Part shown: piece after piece, positions 58,504 through 64,000 of the stretch
Layout of the letters: each line of letters begins with the position of its first letter
Position numbering within the stretch: position 1 is the stretch's first letter
From: Undaria pinnatifida
Lineage: Eukaryota > Sar > Phaeophyceae > Laminariales > Alariaceae
Assembly: GCA_012845835.1 (NCBI GenBank)
Contig: JABAKD010000005.1
Coordinates: 7,675,473-7,739,472, forward strand
Direction of reading: 5' to 3'
Length of the DNA stretch: 64,000 nucleotides
Notes under the pieces: generated by a model
Database searches by the model: none
Seen by the model: the letters and a program-made list of their open reading frames with translations, nothing else
Told to the model about the DNA's origin: nothing
Made by a program: the position numbers and the translations under genes

Positions 58504-58576
58504 CCAACGCTAGCTAGCGCTCGCGAAGATGACGGAAGGTTTAGGTGTTTTCATGCAGGAAAATGAAATCGAGGCA

Positions 58577-58752
58577 CCGTTGCCTCGCCTGCGAGGTGCG
58601 ATACAGTGCCAGCGCGCGAGCGAGCATCAAGGCGTTCATCAAGGCACGGAGCAATGTATCCATGCAGGGAGTCGGGGTACCATTGCCTCGCGAGTGAGAT
58701 ATTGTACGTTGGCGGAAAGGAGCGAGCATCAAGACGTTTATCAAGACGCGAA
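58577..58752 (+). repeat. Two-unit repeat near the cyclase start codon
   Basis: Two diverged copies of about 65 bp, each with GTTGCCTCGC/ATTGCCTCGC, a GAGCGAGCATCAAG segment and GTT(C/T)ATCAAG. They lie 70-250 bp upstream of the ATG at 58503, i.e. in the 5' UTR or promoter. Confidence 0.7.
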
Positions 58753-59149
58753 ACTTTTAACCCTTTGCGACCCCACGTATAGCGACCAAAAAAGCAATGA
58801 CGATGATCCCATCAAACGTCTCGAACGCGCCTGCAGCAGATCGAGTATCACCATGCTGCACGCGTGTCGCACAGCTCCAAACATAGTGCAGTTCGGGCAC
58901 AAGACTTGACTTATCGGGAACCTCCAGCGGCACGATTTGTTCTCATCCGTTGCCGACAAATCTACAAAATTCCTCTGGGTTAAACCACTGTTCACGTTTG
59001 CAGCATGTCGCTTGAAAGAGGAGACAAACTGCGCGGACAGTGCGTGCATGTGCTTGCAAGAGTGCCGTAGTAGCTTCTGTGCATAAATCGTCAACGCGTG
59101 CTTACAACGAAAAAAAAATCTAGTTATACTTTGTCAGGAAAAAAAACGC

Positions 59150-60250
59150 ACGCCGGTGCACAGCCCTGGGAAGCTGCCCGCCGAGACAATTTCCAACGTG
59201 GGCAAGGAATCCTCCATACATGTTGTACAACCAAGTACCTGCACCTCTCCTCTCCTCTCATTTCCTTGTCTTTTTCGAGCAGCGTCGACCGCAACGTTAA
59301 ACTAGGCTCGGGTTCCAACCCTTCGCTCTCTCACTTCCACTACGATATATACCATTGGTGCAAATGGGCAGTCCGCGCGTTTCCGCGTTGTGACCACCGA
59401 CGAATGGGATTTTGCTCAAGGTACGGGACGCTACGTATTACAAAAGGCACTACAAACACTTTTTAGGACTCGCGCGTACGGTGGTGCAGGCCCCCACTGT
59501 TCGTCGAAATAATTTCCAAGTCGCGCAGGGAATCCTTTATTTCGTGCAACATCGAGCACAAAGCTAACCAGGTTCGGATACTAACTCTTCGCTCACCCAC
59601 TTTCACTACCAGTACGACGTATGCCGCCGGCACAAGTGGGCGGTCAGCGCGTTTCGGCGCTGATACCACTCAATGAGGTTGGTCTACATGAGACGCTACG
59701 ATACAAAAAAGTGCACTTCCACGTAAGTTTTGGAACAAAGCCGTACCGTGCAGTCAGGGGACTGCTAAGTCGAAGGACCGCTCGTCGAGATGAATTCTAA
59801 GTCGCGCAGGGAACCCTACATTTTGTGCAGCATCGATTGCAACGTCTAACCAGGCTCGGGTACTATCCCTTCGCTCTCGCTCTTGCGCTACGAGTTATCA
59901 CATACCGTCGGCGCAATTGGGCAGGCGGCGCGTTTCCGGTTTTTCCACTGACAAATTTTGCTTTGCATAGGACGCTACGTATAACAAAGACACCTTCCGT
60001 ACTTTTTTAGGAAAAAGCCGCGTATACGATGCAGACAGGAGAGTGCTTGTCGAGATCAGTTCCAAGTTCTGCAGGGAATCCTCTCCTTGTATTGACATCG
60101 AACGCAGCGTTCAACTAGGCCCGGGTACTACCTCTTCGCTCTCGCTCTTCCGTCACGAGTACCGTGGTACGTATACCGTCAGCGTAAATGGGCAGTCAGC
60201 CCGTTTCCGCGTTCCCGCCGACGATTTTTTGTTCTGCGTGGGATGACCGG
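59150..60250 (+). repeat. Four-unit tandem array, period about 260-300 bp
   Basis: Four diverged units share: a start near GTCGAGAT/GTCGAAAT, CGCGCAGGGAATCCT, a CATCGA...CAACGTTAAACTAGGCTCGG segment, CTTCGCTCTC, ATACCGTCGGCGCAA-type text and GGGCAGTC.GCGCGTTTCCG. It starts about 650 bp upstream of the cyclase ATG, so it lies in the probable promoter region. No coding potential is evident. Confidence 0.85.
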
Positions 60251-61509
60251 GAGACGTCTACCCACCGTCTTTACGGGGAGATAAAGATACACGGACTCGC
60301 GGCTAGCGTCGAAAAACGTCCAGTGCTTGTTTACTCGCTCAATCGAATCGTCGTGACACCAGGAGTGTGTGTGCTCCTCGATTAATCATCCGTCCGCGCA
60401 CGATCAGCTGACTTTGCTAGAGATAACTGCGGAAGAAGCCCTTCGTCCAATATGCTAAAGTACGCTGAAAATTTATACGGCGCAGGTATGGAAAGGATCG
60501 TTTTCCCTGATCGCATCGGCACCGATCCTTTCCTAGAAGTTAAAAGCTTACCTCTTGAGAGCGTTGCTGCGTAGAATCATCTACTGCCGTGCATCATCCC
60601 TCCTGCCCACACCAGCCAGCCCTACCTCACCGACAATAAGAAAGCTTGTTGGTCGAAGATGTCGATGCCCTCCCGAAGCCCGAAGCAGCCTCAAGCCCTC
60701 AATCTCGGACCAAAAGGTGCGAGCAGCAATCTGAAACCGTCGGAACAAAGTCAACCGGAACTTAGAAATTTACAGTAAACTTCGGAGAAGCACTGAACAC
60801 CGAACACCGCGAAACTTTGCTTTTTCTACAGATCCACAACGAAAATCTTTCCAGCTTTTTCATGGCAGCTGCAACAGTACTGCACTCACCGCTGCCACTG
60901 CAGAGAGACTAACTCCCCCCATTCCTTCCCTTTTCCGATCCCTGCTGGCCCCTGCCCTTCGGCACTCGGCACGCAGCAAAGAGTTTATCTCCGAAGGATT
61001 TTGAGGGTTTCCAAAAATGATTTATTTTTCTTGTTTCGGGTGTCCGGGGGCAGTGCGAGAAATTACGCCGCATGCAGGCATATCTAGGTGATGTATAATT
61101 AGTGATGTATGATGTATTATTTGTATAATATGTAGGATGTCAATGTTATTATCACACGTAAAAAAGCTAAAAAAAGTCCATGTGTTCTCTTTTCGCCGTT
61201 CTCCGCCGCAGAATTATGGGAAATTTTCGCGTACCAATTACCCGCTGTATGATACCCGCAAAGAACAGCAGTCCTACTCTGTAGACTTTTTATCCACCCG
61301 TATTTGCCGCCATCGTGATGCACCGGTGCTTTCGACACACTCCGTCACTACCGGTAGTACAGCAAGTGTGCTTGCCAAGACGTCCAGTCATAATATCCGC
61401 GCTTCTTCGAGAATACCAGAGATCCAATTCGACCAGGCAAGCATCGAGTAGTGCGATTGCTAGGAACGACAGCTGCACCGAGTCTCAACAACTGCTGCCG
61501 CTGTTGCAG

Positions 61510-61666
61510 TCGAGCAAGAAGGACCAACAGAGCACCGGCAGCAGCAGAGGCGTCGGCTTAGAGTCCTCGCTGGTCTCAGGAGGTCTTCTTCTCGGCTTGC
61601 TTTTGGGTTCGGAAGAAGGGCGCGCTGAGGAGGTGCGGTGCGAGGTCAGGACTCGGGCAGCGCAAG
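61510..61666 (+). CDS. Possible plus-strand exon, unknown product
   Basis: Acceptor GCTGTTGCAG|TCG and donor GCGCAAG|GTAAAA bracket 52 open codons, with a hydrophobic stretch LVSGGLLLGLLLGS followed by an acidic/basic segment. No family is recognised and no partner exon was found. It may be chance. Confidence 0.25.
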
Positions 61667-62160
61667 GTAAAATACTTGCCTGGTATGTTGCGTGTGTGCT
61701 GTAATGCTGTAGTCTAATGCTGAGTTCGAGCACCAGCACAGGTACACAGCAGTAGTATCATATCATGTGACAGCGCGACACAGCAGCAGTACTCGTAGCA
61801 ATGGCACCAACAATATGATAGTTGACATTGGGGGTAGAAGAGATGTTTCCATGTTTCTGGCGTGTACGTGTTCAAAGAGCAGCAATCCACACAGCAGCAG
61901 CAGCAGGCAGGTTATTTCGTATGTTTTTGCTAATAAATAGAAGTGGTTCTTGCTCTTGTTCCGGAAGACGGTTCGTAGTTTCACCTGTGCATGGTTGTGA
62001 GCTACGAGGTTAGCTCCGGTACGGTACGGGTATGATAAACTGCAAGTAGGAAACCTTTTTACTTCCCAAACGAGGGAGACATAAACGATCATGATACACT
62101 TGTACTGCTGTAGACTGAGGAACACTACGACACGTAGGCTCAACACCGAATTACTATTCG

Positions 62161-62166
62161 TTGTTG

Positions 62167-62198
<32 letters not shown>

Positions 62199-62218
62199 GG
62201 TGGTGGTGGTGGTGTTGG
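62161..62218 (+). repeat. (GTT)n then (GGT)n microsatellite
   Basis: About eight GTT units followed by about eleven GGT/GTG units. Confidence 0.9.
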
Positions 62219-62265
62219 TGTTCTCGCATAATCTAGTCCGTGGTCACAGGACAGGCTCCAGTCAC

Positions 62266-62368
62266 TCTGGAGCTGAGGAATACCCCAGGGGAAAACACAA
62301 ACCAAAGGTGGTACACACTCTGGAGCTGAGGAATACCCCAGGGGAAAACACAAACCAAAGGTGGTACA
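62266..62368 (+). repeat. 52 bp direct duplication; related copy at 36800-36910
   Basis: Two adjacent copies of a unit containing CTGGAGCTGAGGAATACCCC and CAAACCAAAGGTGGTACAC. The flanking GTGGTCACAGG...CTCCAGTCACTCTGGAG also occurs at 36810-36850, so this is a dispersed repeat that was locally doubled here. Confidence 0.8.
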
Positions 62369-62590
62369 CGCGTATATCACGGCTGACGCCATTCATGCCT
62401 CCACCAGAAACATATAAAAGTGAAATCGGGAGTCAGCCTACGATGTGCCAGGTCCATACTGGTCCATACGTCTCACTACCCGCGCCTGGAAAAACCGACT
62501 ATACCGCTTGCCACCCAAGACTACCACGTATATATTGTATGTAGTACCTATCACTACTCATACGCACGACAGACGCAAGTCAATTGGAAA

Positions 62591-62735
62591 AAAAAAAAAA
62601 AAAAAGATAATGGAATGGAAAGAAAAGACAAGAAAGCGACAAAACGAAAAAGGAAAGGCAAGAAAAGAGAAGACAAGAAAAACAAGAAAAGACAAGACAA
62701 GAGGAAGCAAGTGAAGGAAAAGAGAAAAAAATGTC
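62591..62735 (+). repeat. Purine-rich AAGAAAAG tract
   Basis: A-rich, G-containing tract starting with a run of 17 A. Could be the remnant of a retroposon tail or simple expansion; no coding signal. Confidence 0.7.
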
Positions 62736-62850
62736 ATACTAGCAAGCCAAGGAACTGACTAAAGACGGCATTGGACTCATAGAGGGTATGAATTGCATCA
62801 TCAATGGTACTGGGGAGAGAATGCAACATGGCGAAGAAGTCAGGGCGGTC

Positions 62851-64000
62851 TTACGCTATCTTGTGACGGCCATTGGAAGGCCTACAAATTTTAAGACGAT
62901 GATGGCCAGACCCAGACTTCGGTCTCTTGGGCACAACGCCCCCCCTTCCCCCCCCCCTCCCCTTGCCCCCTCCCCCCCCCCCCCCCCCCCCCCCCTTCTC
63001 CCCTCCCCTCTCCCTCCCTCCCCCCTCCCTCCCTCCCCCCTCCCCCCCTCCCCCCTCCCCCCCTCCCCCCTCCCCCCCTCCCCCCTCCCCCCCTCCCCCC
63101 TCCCCCCTCCCCCCTCCCCCCTCCCCCCTCCCCCCTCCCCCCGACCGCTTAGAGATGCCGACGGTGGATGGCGCTGCCGCAGCCTTTGCGCGTCGCTCTG
63201 CAGCTTTGCGTCTCTCCGTGTCATGCCAATTCCGCATGAACAACTCGGCTCCCTCCTCTACTCGTCGAACCCATCTGCCGGCCTTCTGAGCAGCCTTTCG
63301 CCACCATTCGAATTTCATTCCAAAGACCGACATATCCTCCTTCAGATGAGCCATCCAGTCCTTCTCTTGCCCCCCTGAATAGCCCTTACCCCCAACAAGC
63401 TCCCCAAACATCACCCTCTGTGGCAGACGCTCCTCCCTCATACGTGCTACGAATCCCGCAAACAATATCCTCCGTTTGCGCACTATCGCCTCTATGCTCT
63501 CGGAAGCTGTCTTGGCAAGCGCGTCGGCGTACGATAGGGTGTAGCCGTCGCGCTTCCGTTTCCACCATCCGAGGCATCGGAGGAGCATGGAGTGGTGAAC
63601 GCGTCGTAACCGATCATAGTCAGGCTTGTTCGGGCTCCACGTCATGCAACCGTAAAGCAGTGTCTCGATCACCTCAGCTTTCAGCAACCGCACTTTCAAC
63701 GGTAAGCGCACACCAGGGCGATCATAGATTTCCATCTTGTACCGCTGGAAGCACGCCCAGGCCCTCTGAAGACGCCGCGTTATTTCAATGCTAAGGTCTG
63801 TCTGCGGTGATAGCCCCGCCCAAGTACACAAATTCGATTATTCGTTTGTGTATCTGGCCGGCTGCATTGATTGAGAACAACACCTTCCCCCCGCCTTTGG
63901 TTTGCACGCACATAATCTCTGTTTCCGCCTCGGAGACCGTAAGCCCGAAGACGCCGAGCACGTAGTCACGATCACCGTCATCATCCTCTCTAGCCCTTCT
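62851..64000 (-). mobile_element. Non-LTR retrotransposon (LINE) ORF2, 3' part, frameshifted
   Basis: The minus strand encodes the C-terminal part of a LINE reverse transcriptase and its tail: GLTVSEAETEIMC, then VYLGGAITAD, then (after a one-base shift near 63800) LSIEITRRLQRAWACF, PLKVRLLKAEVIETLLYGCM and RRVHHSMLLRCLGW, ending in a basic helix and a Gly/Arg tail from a poly(C)/poly(G) tract. The YLG..I..D....EI motif and 'tLLYG...W......RL...h...LR..lg' are standard for these elements. The 5' part lies beyond the window edge. The frameshift makes it a dead copy. It lies upstream of the cyclase gene, same strand. Confidence 0.85.
62938..63143. repeat. C-rich low-complexity tract (CCCCCT repeats)
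   Basis: About 200 bp of almost pure C/T on the plus strand with a 12-18 bp periodicity of CCCCTCCC type. It overlaps the 3' end of the LINE coding frame and would give a Gly/Glu/Arg tail there. Confidence 0.9.

Larger units (their letters stand above)
58504..62850. other. Upstream flank of the cyclase gene, no convincing gene
   Basis: Apart from the arrays and the weak plus-strand exon listed separately, this 4.3 kb holds only short frames without domain or splice support. The 60250-61130 stretch shows nothing I can name. The promoter of the cyclase gene should be here but no TATA or initiator element could be supported. Confidence 0.6.

Noticed and set aside
62927..63289. Pro-rich plus-strand protein
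   Set aside because: Arises from the C-rich tract antisense to the LINE reverse transcriptase.

Overview
The window is eukaryotic nuclear DNA. It has no bacterial-style operons. Its coding sequence is cut into many short exons with GT-AG (and some GC-AG) borders, it is full of simple-sequence and minisatellite DNA, and one edge carries a broken non-LTR retrotransposon. The intron density, roughly 1.2 kb introns, repeat content and gene family fit a large-genome alga, most probably a stramenopile such as a brown alga. That taxon is an inference, not something the sequence proves.

Almost everything supportable belongs to one very large gene on the minus strand, running from an ATG at 58503 to a TAG at 5149-5147. 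I could assemble 39 exons (about 6.9 kb of coding sequence, about 2,300 codons, only 13% of 53.4 kb). All exon joins but one are phase-consistent. The protein is an ADCY10-type (soluble, bicarbonate-sensor class) adenylyl cyclase. In order it has a Ser/Gly/Pro-rich N-terminus (exon 1), a class III cyclase domain C1 (exons 3-8), a low-complexity linker (exons 9-10), a second cyclase domain C2 (exons 11-17), a P-loop NTPase with Walker A (exons 18/19) and Walker B (exon 23) separated by a roughly 275-residue disordered insert (exons 20-21), and a long helical TPR-like C-terminal region (exons 27-39). The expected activity is ATP to cAMP plus pyrophosphate, as one polypeptide supplying both halves of the active site.

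The most unusual property is the introns. At more than a dozen exons, the exon border (the acceptor plus the first bases of the exon, or the last bases plus the donor) occurs again, once to about ten times, as decayed tandem copies inside the adjacent intron. The clearest case is exon 7, whose acceptor is the terminal unit of a roughly 1 kb array with a period near 80 bp. Introns here seem to have grown by tandem duplication across splice junctions. Five of 38 introns use GC instead of GT as donor, and all five are phase 0.

Region by region: 1-5146 is downstream flank with dispersed repeats and no convincing gene; 5147-58503 is the cyclase gene, whose introns hold a 2 kb GACCATCACAGC satellite, a GGTTAC array, AT-rich repeats, fold-back GC-rich elements and other dispersed repeats; 58504-62850 is upstream flank, including a four-unit array with a period near 280 bp and one doubtful plus-strand exon; 62851-64000 is the 3' part of a LINE reverse transcriptase on the minus strand, frameshifted near 63800.
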